From assembly GCF_009846865.1 (NCBI RefSeq), contig NZ_WUWN01000006.1, positions 62,001 to 126,000 on the forward strand: a DNA stretch of 64,000 nt, given 5' to 3'. The position numbers were made by a program, and so were the translations under genes. The DNA is from Puerhibacterium puerhi (GTDB taxonomy: Bacteria; Actinomycetota; Actinomycetes; Actinomycetales; Cellulomonadaceae). The notes under the pieces are model-generated. The model was given only the letters and a program-made list of their open reading frames with translations. It was not told the DNA's origin and did no database searches. Shown here in pieces: positions 42,581-51,271 of this stretch; position 1 is the stretch's first letter, and the number at the start of each line of letters is the position of its first letter.

Positions 42581-42808
42581 TCAGGCGCCGGACGTCGCGG
42601 CCGCGCGCCGGCCCCACGCAAACCACAGCGCGGGCCCCAGGAGCGGCAGGAACAGCGCCACGACGACCCACGTCAGCGTCGTGACGGGCGCGACGCCCCG
42701 GCGGCGCAGCACGTCGACGACGGCCGCCAGCGTGAGCAGCACGACGACCGTCCACACCCAGTCGTAGGCGGCGGGCAGGAACGGCACGATGCCGGCAGGG
42801 TCCTCCAT
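42581..42808 (-). CDS. PLDc_N-type small membrane protein
   Basis: This 75-aa protein has two membrane helices (YDWVWTVVVLLTLAAVVDVL and TTLTWVVVALFLPLLGPALW) followed by FAWGRR. It matches the phospholipase-D nuclease N-terminal domain (cardiolipin synthase N-terminal-like) found alone in many actinobacteria. TACGCT lies 7 nt before the ATG, a leaderless arrangement. Its function is unknown. Confidence 0.8.
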   Translation of the reverse strand: MEDPAGIVPFLPAAYDWVWTVVVLLTLAAVVDVLRRRGVAPVTTLTWVVVALFLPLLGPALWFAWGRRAAATSGA

Positions 42809-42815
42809 GGGCCGG

Positions 42816-42821
42816 AGCGTA
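42816..42821 (-). promoter_or_regulatory. Leaderless promoter, -10 TACGCT (minus strand)
   Basis: Read on the minus strand, TACGCT ends 7 nt before the ATG of the small PLDc_N-type gene. Confidence 0.45.
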
Positions 42822-42860
42822 GCGAACCGGCAGGCCGCCGCGGCAGGGCCGCCGCGCCGG

Positions 42861-44153
42861 TCAGGGAGCCGGCGGTCCCTGCCCGGCCAGCCGCAGGGCC
42901 CGGCCCGCGACCCCGACGGCGAGCACCCCCGCACCCGCCAGCACCGCCGTCGTCGGCAGCGTGAGGCACAGCGCCGCACAGCCGGCCGCGCCGAACACCT
43001 GCAGCGCGCGCGGGAACCGGCGCTCGCGCCCGGTCTGCGTGAACGCCGCCACGTTGGCCACCAGGTAGTACGCGAGCACGCCGAACGAGCTGAAGCCGAT
43101 CGCGCCGCGCAGGTCCACGGCGAGCACCAGCACCACGACCACCGCCGCCACCGCCAGCTCCGCGCGGTGCGGCACCCGGTGGCGGGGGTGGACGGCGGCG
43201 AGCGGGCGTGGCAGGTCGCGCTCCCGCGCCATGGCCAGCGCGGTGCGGCTGATGCCGGCCAGCAGCGCCAGCAGCGCCCCGAGCGAGGCCACCGCGGCGG
43301 CGACCCGCACGAGCGCGCCGGCTCCGGGCGCCCCGGCGGTGGCGTCGGACAGCGGCGCCGAGGACGCCGCGAGCCCGTCCAGGCCGAGCGCCGCCAGCAG
43401 CGTGGCGCCCACGAGGGCGTACACGACGACGGCGACCGCCAGTGCGATGCCGATCGCGCGCGGGATGGTGCGGCGCGGGGCGCGCACCTCCTCGCCCAGC
43501 GTGGCCACGCGGGCGTAGCCGGCGAAGGCGAAGAACAGCAGGCCGGCGGCCTGCGGCACGCCGAGCCAGTCGCCCGGTGTCGCGGGCTCGACGGCGGTCA
43601 GCGGCACCGGCCCGGCGCCCGGGGCGGGCCCGCGCCCGGCCCAGGCCGCCGCCAGGGTCACCGCGAGCGCCGCCAGCACGAACGTGACGATCCACCGGGC
43701 CAGCCGCGCGGTGCGGGTGATCCCGCGGTAGGCGGCCGCGGCGAGCGCGACGACGGCGAGGGCGGCGGCCAGGCGCCGCCACGGCTCCGGCGCGTCGGCG
43801 GGGACGGCGTACGCGGCGAAGGTCAGCGCCATCGCGGCGCAGCTCGCCGTCTTCCCGACGACGAAGCCCCACCCGGCCACGAACCCCCACCACGGCCCGA
43901 GGCGCTCGCGGCCGTACACGTAGGTGCCGCCCGAGGTGGGGTACTGCGCGGCCAGCTGGGCCGAGCTGGTGGCGTTGGCGTAGGCGACGGCGGCGGCCAG
44001 GGCGAGCGCCACCAGCAGCGCGGCCGGCGCGCCTGTGGGCAGCACCGCCTGCGCGGCGGGCGCGAAGGCGGCGAACACGCCGGCCCCGATCATCGCGCCG
44101 AGCCCGATGACGACGGCGTCGGCGGTGCTGAGGCGCCGGGCGAGCTGGTCCAC
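42861..44153 (-). CDS. APC-family amino-acid permease
   Basis: This 430-aa protein has about twelve helices. The first helix carries VVIGLGAMIGAGVFAAFAPA with the Gly-rich unwound motif. SAQLAAQYPTSGGTYVYGRE follows, and LLFFAFAGYARVATLGEEVR marks helix 6 and its loop. It probably exchanges or imports amino acids or amines. A GTG start with an AGGAT box is used. It diverges from the secreted-protein gene at 44299. Confidence 0.84.
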   Translation of the reverse strand: MDQLARRLSTADAVVIGLGAMIGAGVFAAFAPAAQAVLPTGAPAALLVALALAAAVAYANATSSAQLAAQYPTSGGTYVYGRERLGPWWGFVAGWGFVVGKTASCAAMALTFAAYAVPADAPEPWRRLAAALAVVALAAAAYRGITRTARLARWIVTFVLAALAVTLAAAWAGRGPAPGAGPVPLTAVEPATPGDWLGVPQAAGLLFFAFAGYARVATLGEEVRAPRRTIPRAIGIALAVAVVVYALVGATLLAALGLDGLAASSAPLSDATAGAPGAGALVRVAAAVASLGALLALLAGISRTALAMARERDLPRPLAAVHPRHRVPHRAELAVAAVVVVLVLAVDLRGAIGFSSFGVLAYYLVANVAAFTQTGRERRFPRALQVFGAAGCAALCLTLPTTAVLAGAGVLAVGVAGRALRLAGQGPPAP

Positions 44154-44285
44154 GGGGGGATCCTGTCCGCCGCGCGGGCCGCGGCGCCCGCGCCGCGCCG
44201 CGCGTCACCTGCCGGACACCTGGCATGTGTGCGAGATCTCCACAGGTTCACCCGCCGTTTCCTGTGTTTGTCCAGGTTGGGGCGC

Positions 44286-44298
44286 CAGAATGGGTGAC
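44286..44298 (+). promoter_or_regulatory. Leaderless promoter, -10 CAGAAT
   Basis: CAGAAT at 44286-44291 is followed by 7 nt and the ATG at 44299. The preceding region (44260-44280) is unusually T-rich. Confidence 0.45.
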
Positions 44299-44817
44299 AT
44301 GTCATCGAGGACGAGCGAGCCGACGACGCCTCTGCGGGCCTTCGCGCCCGCGCGCGTCGCCGCGGCCGGCCTCCTCGCCCTCGCGGGCATGCTGCCCCTC
44401 GGCGCGACGGCCTCCGCCGCCGAGGCCGCCCAGATCGTCGCCGCCGTCCAGCCCCACGTCGTGGCCGCGCAGGCGCGCGCCCAGGCGATCGAGCAGGACC
44501 TCGACGCGGCCGAGCACGTGCTGTGCACCCTCCCGGCGGACCTGCGGGACGCCGTCCGGGACGCCGTGGTCTCCGTGCGCGCCGCCACCGCGGAGGCCCG
44601 CACGGCGCTGTCCCGCGCGACCGACGCGGTCGAGGCGGCGGACGGGCGCGCCGCCGCCGCGCTGTTCGACGCGCAGGTGGCGCTCGACGCCGCGGCGGCC
44701 CAGCTGCGCTACGTCGCCGACCAGGTCGCCGGCGTCGACGCCGACGTCGCGGCCGCGCTGGCGCGTCTGCAGGGGCACGTGGACGACCTGCGCGGCGAGG
44801 CGAGCCGCGCGGCCTGA
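44299..44817 (+). CDS. Secreted alanine-rich helical protein
   Basis: This 172-aa protein has a Sec-type signal peptide (RVAAAGLLALAGMLPLGATASAAEA, cleavage near ASA-AEA). The mature part is almost entirely Ala-rich amphipathic helix with heptad-like spacing and a single Cys (HVLCTLPADL). No known domain was recognised. It could be a surface coiled-coil or envelope structural protein. Confidence 0.65.
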   Translation: MSSRTSEPTTPLRAFAPARVAAAGLLALAGMLPLGATASAAEAAQIVAAVQPHVVAAQARAQAIEQDLDAAEHVLCTLPADLRDAVRDAVVSVRAATAEARTALSRATDAVEAADGRAAAALFDAQVALDAAAAQLRYVADQVAGVDADVAAALARLQGHVDDLRGEASRAA

Positions 44818-44868
44818 CGCCGTCCGGGTCGGTTCGCGTCGGCCGGGCTCGGCCTGGGGCGGCCGGGC

Positions 44869-45273
44869 TCAGGCGACCGGCTGCACCCCCAGCTCGGCCA
44901 GCAGCCCGCGCACGCGCCGCTCGATCTCGTCCCGGACCGTGCGCACGGTCTCGAGGTCCTTGCCGGCCGGGTCCTCGAGCTCCCAGTCCTCGTAGCGCTT
45001 GCCGGGGAAGATCGGGCAGGCGTCGCCGCAGCCCATCGTCACGACGACGTCGGACGCCTGCACCGCCTCGGGCGTGAGCACCGTCGGCCGCGCGGACCGG
45101 ATGTCGATGCCGCGCTCCAGCATCGCCTCGACGGCCACGGGGTTGATGCGGTCGGCGGGCATCGAGCCGGCGGAGCGCACCTCCACCGCGCCGCCGGACA
45201 GCTCACGGAGGAACCCGGCGGCCATCTGGGAGCGGCCGGCGTTGTGGACGCAGACGAACAGGGCGGACGGCAT
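44869..45273 (-). CDS. Arsenate reductase, low-molecular-weight phosphatase type
   Basis: This 134-aa enzyme has the CX5R(S) loop FVCVHNAGRSQMAAGFL near the N terminus and the general-acid Asp in LEDPAGKD. Cys residues in MGCGDACPIFPG fit the thioredoxin- or mycothiol-linked ArsC families. It would reduce arsenate to arsenite in the cytosol. GAGAGGAA precedes the ATG at 45273. No ArsR or arsenite pump lies next to it; the ArsB-like permease is 28 kb away. A protein-tyrosine phosphatase role is less likely. Confidence 0.84.
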   Translation of the reverse strand: MPSALFVCVHNAGRSQMAAGFLRELSGGAVEVRSAGSMPADRINPVAVEAMLERGIDIRSARPTVLTPEAVQASDVVVTMGCGDACPIFPGKRYEDWELEDPAGKDLETVRTVRDEIERRVRGLLAELGVQPVA

Positions 45274-45456
45274 GGGGTTCCTCTCGGTGCCGGGCCGGGC
45301 GGGGTGGGCCGGGCCGGGCGGGCGCTGCGCTGGGACGCCGCCGATCGTCCCACGCCGCGGCGCCCACGACGAGGGGCCGGCCACGACCCCGGACGAGGCT
45401 GTGCGCGGTCAGCAGGCCGTCCTCGACCGGACAGGCCGCAGGGCTCTTGCCATCGG

Positions 45457-45492
45457 CTGAACAATCGTTTAGCGTACTGAACATGCGTTCAG
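45457..45492. promoter_or_regulatory. Twin TetR operators over the promoter and start codon
   Basis: CTGAACAATCGTTTAG (45457-45472) and CTGAACATGCGTTCAG (45477-45492) are two 16-bp copies of CTGAAC-N4-GTTYAG, 20 bp apart (two helical turns). The second is a perfect palindrome that includes the ATG of the TetR gene. TAGCGT (45470-45475), a -10 placed 7 nt before the ATG, lies between and within them. Autorepression is very likely. Confidence 0.7.
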
Positions 45493-46127
45493 CCAGCGAG
45501 GACCTCACCACCCGCGCCCGCATCCGCGACGCTGCGGTGCTGCGGTTCGCGCGCTCGGGGTTCGGGGCGTCGCTGCGCGCCGTGGCCGCCGACGCGGGGG
45601 TGAGCCCGGCGCTCGTCGTCCACCACTTCGGCTCCAAGGAGCGCCTGCACGCCGCGTGCGACGAGCACGTGCTGGCATGGATCCGCGAGGCCAAGCGGGA
45701 GAACCTCGCCGCGGCCACCTCGGGCCGGCTGGTCGAGGTGCTGGCGTCGGCCGAGGCGCAGTTCGCGCCGATGGTCGGCTACGTGCTGCGGTCGCTGCAG
45801 GACGGCGGCGCCGTCGGGCGCGCGTTCGTGGAGCAGATGATCGCCGACGCCGAGCAGTACACGGCCGAGGCGGTGGAGCAGGGGCTCGCGCGGCCCAGCC
45901 GGGACGAGAAGGCCCGCGTGCGCTACCTCGTGCTGTCCGCGCTGGGGGCGCTGCTGCTGTCGCTCACGCTTGACCCGCCGAGCGACCCGCAGGACGTCGG
46001 CGCCGCCGTGCGCCGCTACCTGGACCAGATGGCGCTGGCGTCGATCGAGCTCTACACCGAGGGCTTCCTCACCACCCACCGCATGCTCGACGACTACCTC
46101 GCGTACGCCCCCGACCCGCCGGGCTGA
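45483..46127 (+). CDS. TetR-family regulator of an ABC exporter
   Basis: This 214-aa repressor has an N-terminal helix-turn-helix (RIRDAAVLRFARSGFGASLR, AADAGVSPALVVHHFGSKERL) and a C-terminal ligand domain. The ATG at 45483 is set by the leaderless -10 at 45470. It is followed, on the same strand, by the ATPase and permease of an exporter, its probable target. The ligand may be the exported compound. Confidence 0.87.
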   Translation: MRSASEDLTTRARIRDAAVLRFARSGFGASLRAVAADAGVSPALVVHHFGSKERLHAACDEHVLAWIREAKRENLAAATSGRLVEVLASAEAQFAPMVGYVLRSLQDGGAVGRAFVEQMIADAEQYTAEAVEQGLARPSRDEKARVRYLVLSALGALLLSLTLDPPSDPQDVGAAVRRYLDQMALASIELYTEGFLTTHRMLDDYLAYAPDPPG

Positions 46128-46223
46128 CCCGCCGGTCGGGCACGCCCGGTCCACCGGGCTCCCCTCCCCGTCGGCGCACGCAGGCGCGCCGGCTCCCTCG
46201 ACGTCAAGGAGGCGAGCGTCGTC

Positions 46224-47183
46224 ATGACCGCTCCCGTCATCGAGATCCACGACCTGCGCAAGTCCTTCGGCGCGGTCCGGGCCCTGGACGGGCTCGACCT
46301 GACCGTGCAGCCCGGCGAGGTCGCCGGGTTCCTGGGCCCCAACGGGGCCGGCAAGTCCACCACCATCCGCGTGCTGCTGGGCCTGCTGCGGGCCGACGGC
46401 GGCACCGCCCGCCTGCTCGGCGGCGACCCGTGGGCCGACGCCGTCGCGCTGCACCGGCGGCTGGCGTACGTGCCGGGCGACGTCAGCCTGTGGCCCAACC
46501 TCACCGGCGGCGAGGCCATCGACCTGGTCACGCGCCTGCGCGGCGGCGCCGACCCCCGGCGCAAGGCCGAGCTGCTGGAGCGGTTCGAGCTCGACCCGAC
46601 CCGCAAGGCACGCACCTACTCCAAGGGCAACCGGCAGAAGGTCGCGCTCGTCGCGGCGCTCGCCTCCGACGTCGAGCTGCTCGTGCTCGACGAGCCGACC
46701 AGCGGCCTGGACCCGCTCATGGAGGCGGTGTTCATGCAGGAGCTGCGCGCCGCGAAGGAGCAGGGCCGGTCGGTGCTGCTGAGCAGCCACATCCTGTCGG
46801 AGGTCGAGAAGGCCTGCGACACCGTGACGATCATCCGCGCCGGCCGGTCGGTCGAGTCCGGCACGCTGGCCGAGCTGCGGCACCTGACTCGCTCGGCGGT
46901 CAGCGCCGTCGTCGCCGGCGACGCCACCGCGGTCGCGAGCCTGCCCGGCGTGCACGACGTCGTCACGACGCCCGCGGCGGGCGGCACCCGGGTCCAGCTC
47001 GACGTCGACGCCGCGCACGTGGGAGGTCTCCTGACCACCCTCGGGCGACTCGGCGTCCGCTCCTTCACCGCGGCGCCGCCGTCGCTGGAGGAGCTGTTCC
47101 TGCGCCACTACGGCGACGCCGCTCCCACCGACGGCGCCGCCGGCGACGGCCAGCGCCGTCGGACGACGGCGGGCGCACGATGA
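46224..47183 (+). CDS. ABC-2 exporter ATPase
   Basis: This 319-aa nucleotide-binding protein has Walker [11 protein letters not shown], signature [15 protein letters not shown], Walker [14 protein letters not shown] and [12 protein letters not shown] at the switch. The C-terminal extension (about residues 230-300) is a DrrA/CcmA-like regulatory domain. It energises the permease encoded next, with which it overlaps in an ATGA. Drug or toxic-metabolite export is likely. Confidence 0.87.
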   Translation: MTAPVIEIHDLRKSFGAVRALDGLDLTVQPGEVAGFLGPNGAGKSTTIRVLLGLLRADGGTARLLGGDPWADAVALHRRLAYVPGDVSLWPNLTGGEAIDLVTRLRGGADPRRKAELLERFELDPTRKARTYSKGNRQKVALVAALASDVELLVLDEPTSGLDPLMEAVFMQELRAAKEQGRSVLLSSHILSEVEKACDTVTIIRAGRSVESGTLAELRHLTRSAVSAVVAGDATAVASLPGVHDVVTTPAAGGTRVQLDVDAAHVGGLLTTLGRLGVRSFTAAPPSLEELFLRHYGDAAPTDGAAGDGQRRRTTAGAR

Positions 47184-48841
47184 CCGCCGTCGCGGCCCCC
47201 GGGCCGCTGGTGCGCGCCCGTCCCGCCCGGACGTCGACGCTGACCGGCACCGGCCGGATGCTGCGGCTCATGCTGCGCCGCGACCGGTGGCGGCTGCTGG
47301 TGTGGACGGCCGCCGTCGCCGCGCTCTACGCGTCGGCGCTGGGCGAGTACGTGCTGCTGGGGGCGGACGGGCTGCAGGCGCGCGCCGTGCTCATGCGGAC
47401 CCCGGCGATGATCACCCTGGCGGGCCCCGGCTACGGGCTCGACGACTACACGGTGGGTCCGGCGGTGGCCAACGAGCTCGTCCTGTGGATGCTGGTGGCG
47501 CTCGCCGTGCTGAGCATCCTCGAGGTGGTGCGGCACACCCGGGCCGAGGAGGAGAGCGGCCGCTCGGAGGTTCTGCGGGCGGGCGCCGTCGGGCGGCACG
47601 CACCCTCCGTGGCCGCGCTGCTGCTGGTGGTGCTCGTCCAGGCGGTCGTCGCGGTGGTCACCGGGGCCGTCGTCGCCGGCGTCGGGCGGCTGCCGGCCGG
47701 CGAGTCGTTCGCCCTGACGGGCGCCATCGCGGTCGGGGCGCTCGTCTTCGCGGCGGTCGCCCTCGTGGCGGCACAGGTCTCGGAGCACGCGCGCACGGCC
47801 ACCGGCCTGTCGCTCGCCGTGCTGGGGGCGGCGTTCGTCGCCCGCGCCCTGGGCGACGTGCAGGGCGACCTGGAGGTCGAGCACGGCACCGCCCTGTCGT
47901 GGCTGTCGCCGATCGCCTGGGTGCAGCAGACCCGCGCGTTCGTCGACCCGCGCTGGTGGCCGCTCGGGCTGAGCCTGGCGGTGACCGCCGTCCTGCTCGC
48001 GGTGGCGGCGGTGCTCGGCTCCCGGCGCGACTTCGGGGGCGGGCTCGTCGCCCCCCGGGGCGGCCGGGCGGACGCCGCGGCGGCGCTGCGCGGCCCGCTC
48101 GCCCTCGCCTGGCGCCAGCAGCGCGGAGGCCTGGCCTGGACGACGCTCGGGCTCGGCGCGATGTGGTTCGCCACCGGCGGGGTGGTCAGCTCGCTGCCGG
48201 CGGTGACCAGCACGCTGCTCGAGAACCCCGTCTACCGGGCGATCCTCGGCGAGGGCGACCTGGTGCGGGCGTTCCTGCGGGTCATCGGCCTCTACGTGGC
48301 GCTCGGCGCGGGCGCCTACGCCGTGTCCGCCACCCTGCGGCTGCGCACGGAGGAGCAGGTCGGCCGCACGGAGTACGCCCTGGCGACGGCGACCGGCCGG
48401 CACCGCTGGCTCGGCGCCCACCTGGTCGTCGCGGCCGCGGGTGCCGTCGTCGTGCTGCTCAGCGGCGCGCTCGCGCTCTGGGCAGGTGCCGCCGTCACCG
48501 GGGTCACGGACCCCTCGTTCGGTGACCTGGTCGGGCTCGGGGCGGTGTACCTGCCCGCGCCCGGGGTGCTCCTCGGTCTGGGCGTCGCGCTGTACGCATG
48601 GGCGCCGCGCGCGGAGCCGGTGCTGTGGGCGCTGTTCGCCTGGTCGTTCGTGGTGGGCCTGTTCGGTGACCTGCTGCGGCTGCCGGACGGGGCGCGCGGG
48701 GTCTCGCCGTACTGGTGGGTGCCCGACCCGCTCGTCGGCCACGTCGAGGTCGCGCACCTCGTGGGCCTGGCTGCCGTCGCCGCGGCGCTGGTGGTGCTGG
48801 CCTTCGTCGGCTTCCGCCGCCGGGACGTCCCCGCCGCCTGA
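47180..48841 (+). CDS. ABC-2 exporter permease (COG3559-like)
   Basis: This 553-aa membrane protein has about twelve helices and two homologous halves: [20 protein letters not shown] in the first and [20 protein letters not shown] in the second. This matches the large permeases annotated as exporters of polyketide antibiotics. The pairing with TetR and an ATPase supports a self-regulated efflux system. Confidence 0.84.
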   Translation: MTAVAAPGPLVRARPARTSTLTGTGRMLRLMLRRDRWRLLVWTAAVAALYASALGEYVLLGADGLQARAVLMRTPAMITLAGPGYGLDDYTVGPAVANELVLWMLVALAVLSILEVVRHTRAEEESGRSEVLRAGAVGRHAPSVAALLLVVLVQAVVAVVTGAVVAGVGRLPAGESFALTGAIAVGALVFAAVALVAAQVSEHARTATGLSLAVLGAAFVARALGDVQGDLEVEHGTALSWLSPIAWVQQTRAFVDPRWWPLGLSLAVTAVLLAVAAVLGSRRDFGGGLVAPRGGRADAAAALRGPLALAWRQQRGGLAWTTLGLGAMWFATGGVVSSLPAVTSTLLENPVYRAILGEGDLVRAFLRVIGLYVALGAGAYAVSATLRLRTEEQVGRTEYALATATGRHRWLGAHLVVAAAGAVVVLLSGALALWAGAAVTGVTDPSFGDLVGLGAVYLPAPGVLLGLGVALYAWAPRAEPVLWALFAWSFVVGLFGDLLRLPDGARGVSPYWWVPDPLVGHVEVAHLVGLAAVAAALVVLAFVGFRRRDVPAA

Positions 48842-48846
48842 GGGGC

Positions 48847-48869
48847 GCGCCCGCCCGCGGGGCGGGCGC
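48847..48869 (+). terminator. Hairpin terminator after the exporter operon
   Basis: GCGCCCGCCC (48847-48856) pairs with GGGCGGGCGC (48860-48869) across a 3-nt loop, starting 6 nt after the stop codon. Confidence 0.6.
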
Positions 48870-48941
48870 CCGGCGTCCCGCCCCGCGGCGTCCCGGCGTC
48901 CTGCGCCGTGGCCGTGCGCCGCGAGCGGCGTCGTGCACGAC

Positions 48942-48955
48942 TACGGTGGAACGCC
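48942..48955 (+). promoter_or_regulatory. Near-leaderless promoter, -10 TACGGT
   Basis: TACGGT at 48942-48947 ends 8 nt before the GTG at 48956. It supports that start over the upstream in-frame ATG-like starts. Confidence 0.4.
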
Positions 48956-50386
48956 GTGACCCGTCCCACCTCCACGCCCACGTCCGGCGCGTCCACGGCC
49001 CCCGGCACGACGGGCGAGCCGCTCGCCCAGGGCCTGCGGCCCCGCCACCTCACGATGATGGGCCTCGGCTCCGCCATCGGCGCCGGCCTGTTCCTCGGCT
49101 CCGGCGTCGGCGTCGCCACCGCCGGCCCCGCCGTGCTCGTCAGCTACGCCATCGCCGGGGTGCTCGTCATCCTCGTCATGCGGATGATGGCCGAGATGGC
49201 CTCGGCGCTGCCCGCCTCCGGCTCGTTCTCCGTGTACGCCGAGGCGGCGCTCGGGCGCTGGGCCGGGTTCCTGCTCGGCTGGCTCTACTGGTTCATGCTG
49301 ATCATGGTGCTCGGCGTCGAGGTCACCGGCGTGGCCGGGATCGTGAGCGGCTGGTGGCCGGACGTGCCGCAGTGGGCGGTCGCCGCCGTCGTCGTCGCGG
49401 TGCTCGGCGGCCTCAACCTCACCGGCGTGAAGAACTTCGGCGAGGCCGAGTTCTGGTTCGCCGCGATCAAGGTCGCGGCCATCGTCGCGTTCCTCGTGGT
49501 CGGCGTGCTCGTCGTCGTGGGCGTCATCCCCGTGGCCGGCGGCGCGCTGGGCGACTGGGCGGCGCACGGCGGGTTCGCGCCGGCGGGCTGGTCGGGCATC
49601 GCCGCCGGCCTGCTGACCGTCGTCTTCGCGTTCGGCGGCATCGAGATCGTCACCATCGCCGCGGCCGAGGCGCGCGAGCCGTCCACCGCCGTCGCCCGCG
49701 CCACCCGCACCATCCTGTGGCGCATCCTGGCGTTCTACGTGGGCTCCGTGGCGATCATCGTGCTGCTGCTGCCGTGGGACGACGCGGCGGCGCTGGAGTC
49801 GCCGTTCGTGTCCGTGCTGCAGCTCGCCGGGGTCGGCTGGGGCGCGCGCGCCATGGAGGTCGTGGTGGTGCTCGCGCTGCTGAGCGCCTTCAACGCCAAC
49901 GTCTACGGCACCTCCCGGATGCTGTTCTCGCTGGCCGAGCGCGGGGACGCGCCGCCGGCCGCGGCGCGCGTCTCGCGGCGCAACGTGCCCGTGGTGGCCG
50001 TGTGGGTGTCCGTCGCGTTCGGCGTCGTCGCCGTGCTGCTCAACTGGCTGCTGCCGCAGGCGCTGCTCGGCGTGCTCCTCAACGCCGTGGGGTCGGCGCT
50101 GCTGGTGGTGTGGGTGCTGGTCGCCGTGGCGCAGCTGCGGCTGCGCCCGCGCCTGGAGGCCCGCGCGCCGGGCGGGCGCCTGCCGCTGCGCATGTGGGGC
50201 TACCCGTGGCTGACGTGGTTGGTGCTGGTGGCGCTCGCCGGCCTGGTGGTGCTCATGCTGTCCGACGCCGCCGCCCGCGCGCAGGTCGCCGCGACCGCGG
50301 GCCTCGTCGTCGTCATCCTGGCCTGCTACGCGGTCACGACGGCGGTGCGCCGGCGCCGCCTGGCCGCCCCCGTCTCGCCGAGATAG
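48956..50386 (+). CDS. APC-family amino-acid permease (AnsP/GabP type)
   Basis: This 476-aa protein has about twelve helices with the amino-acid permease signature GLRPRHLTMMGLGSAIGAGL at the N terminus and VFAFGGIEIVTIAAAEAREP around helix 6. It would import amino acids with protons. Its last codons lie in a tandem repeat: the TAG stop is supplied by the first GCCGAGATAGAGAACCCC unit. Confidence 0.86.
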   Translation: MTRPTSTPTSGASTAPGTTGEPLAQGLRPRHLTMMGLGSAIGAGLFLGSGVGVATAGPAVLVSYAIAGVLVILVMRMMAEMASALPASGSFSVYAEAALGRWAGFLLGWLYWFMLIMVLGVEVTGVAGIVSGWWPDVPQWAVAAVVVAVLGGLNLTGVKNFGEAEFWFAAIKVAAIVAFLVVGVLVVVGVIPVAGGALGDWAAHGGFAPAGWSGIAAGLLTVVFAFGGIEIVTIAAAEAREPSTAVARATRTILWRILAFYVGSVAIIVLLLPWDDAAALESPFVSVLQLAGVGWGARAMEVVVVLALLSAFNANVYGTSRMLFSLAERGDAPPAAARVSRRNVPVVAVWVSVAFGVVAVLLNWLLPQALLGVLLNAVGSALLVVWVLVAVAQLRLRPRLEARAPGGRLPLRMWGYPWLTWLVLVALAGLVVLMLSDAAARAQVAATAGLVVVILACYAVTTAVRRRRLAAPVSPR

Positions 50387-50446
50387 AGAACCCCCGCGCC
50401 GAGATAGAGAACCCCCGCGCCGAGATAGAGAACCCCGCGTCGAGAT
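50376..50446 (+). repeat. 21-bp tandem repeat, CGCCGAGATAGAGAACCCCC units
   Basis: Units start at 50376, 50397 and 50418, with a degraded fourth at 50438. The first overlaps the 3' end of the permease gene. The same unit appears in inverted orientation at 51230-51263, on the other side of the next gene. Confidence 0.8.
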
Positions 50447-50492
50447 CGTCGGGACCTGCGCCGCGAGCGCGCTCGCCTCGGTCGACCGCCGC

Positions 50493-50505
50493 TAGGGTGG
50501 CGCGG
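50493..50505 (+). promoter_or_regulatory. Leaderless promoter, -10 TAGGGT
   Basis: TAGGGT at 50493-50498 ends 7 nt before the GTG at 50506. Confidence 0.45.
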
Positions 50506-51168
50506 GTGGACACCGCGTCGGACCGCCCCGAGCTGCTCGACACGGTCATGGGCTACGACCGCTGGGGCGATCGGTCGCGGCGGGCGATCGCCTGGGGCGC
50601 CGGCCTGGCGGTGGCGATCGGAGTCGCCGTCCTGTGGGGGGTCGTGCCGGCGCTGTGGCGCACCCTCGACCGCGCGCCGTGGCTCGGCGCCGCGGCCGAG
50701 CGCGGCGCACCGCTCGACACCGTCGGGGACACGGCCTTCGTGGCGCTCTACGCCGCGGCGCACCTGGCGTTCGTCGCGCCGGCGCTCGTGCTGGCCGCGA
50801 CCATGCTGGTGCACCGCCGGCGCCGCGGTCCGCGCGCGCGGGTCTCGACGCCGGTGTTCGTCGCCGTCCACGCGCTGGCGATGGTGCAGCTGATGTTCCT
50901 CGTCGCGACCGCGAGCGACCCCGCCACCAGCCACGGGATGGACGACCGGGTGCTCGACGCCGGGGTGAGCATCTGGGGGGCGGACGCGATCGTCCGCGGC
51001 TGGTACGTCGGTATCGCGTCGCTGGTGCTGATGATCGCCGCTGCGGGCGTCGCCGCCCGGGTCCGCCGCGACCGCCAGGTCGCCGTCTTCCTCGGCCTGC
51101 TGGTCCTCGCGCTCGCGGTGCCCTGGGTCGCCTTCGGCGTCGACTACCTCGTGCCGCCGCGCGTCTGA
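50506..51168 (+). CDS. Uncharacterised membrane protein, 220 aa
   Basis: The protein has a short cytoplasmic N terminus (ELLDTVMGYDRWGDRS) and five hydrophobic segments, including AIAWGAGLAVAIGVAVLWGV, FVALYAAAHLAFVAPALVLA, STPVFVAVHALAMVQLMFLV and AVFLGLLVLALAVPWVAFGV. I do not recognise the family. It stands alone with a leaderless promoter, and copies of the GCCGAGATAGAGAACCCC repeat flank it on both sides. Confidence 0.65.
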   Translation: MDTASDRPELLDTVMGYDRWGDRSRRAIAWGAGLAVAIGVAVLWGVVPALWRTLDRAPWLGAAAERGAPLDTVGDTAFVALYAAAHLAFVAPALVLAATMLVHRRRRGPRARVSTPVFVAVHALAMVQLMFLVATASDPATSHGMDDRVLDAGVSIWGADAIVRGWYVGIASLVLMIAAAGVAARVRRDRQVAVFLGLLVLALAVPWVAFGVDYLVPPRV

Positions 51169-51189
51169 CCGAGGCGGCTGCTACGTCCC

Positions 51190-51263
51190 GCGCCAAGACG
51201 CGGAACCCCCGTGCCGAGACGGAGAGCTCTCTATCTCGGCGCGGGGGTTCTCTATCTCGGCGT
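51190..51263. repeat. Inverted GCCGAGATAGAGAACCCC repeats at convergent gene ends
   Basis: Two degraded units in plus orientation (about 51190-51225) face two units in minus orientation (51227-51263). This gives a long imperfect palindrome centred near AGAGCTCT. It lies between the convergent membrane-protein and NDH-2 genes and can form a strong hairpin in both transcripts. Confidence 0.75.
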
Positions 51264-51271
51264 GAAGGGGA

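Noticed and set aside
50376-50446. Tandem 21-bp repeat as a CRISPR array
   Set aside because: The units are directly adjacent without spacers, only about three copies exist, and no cas genes are present.
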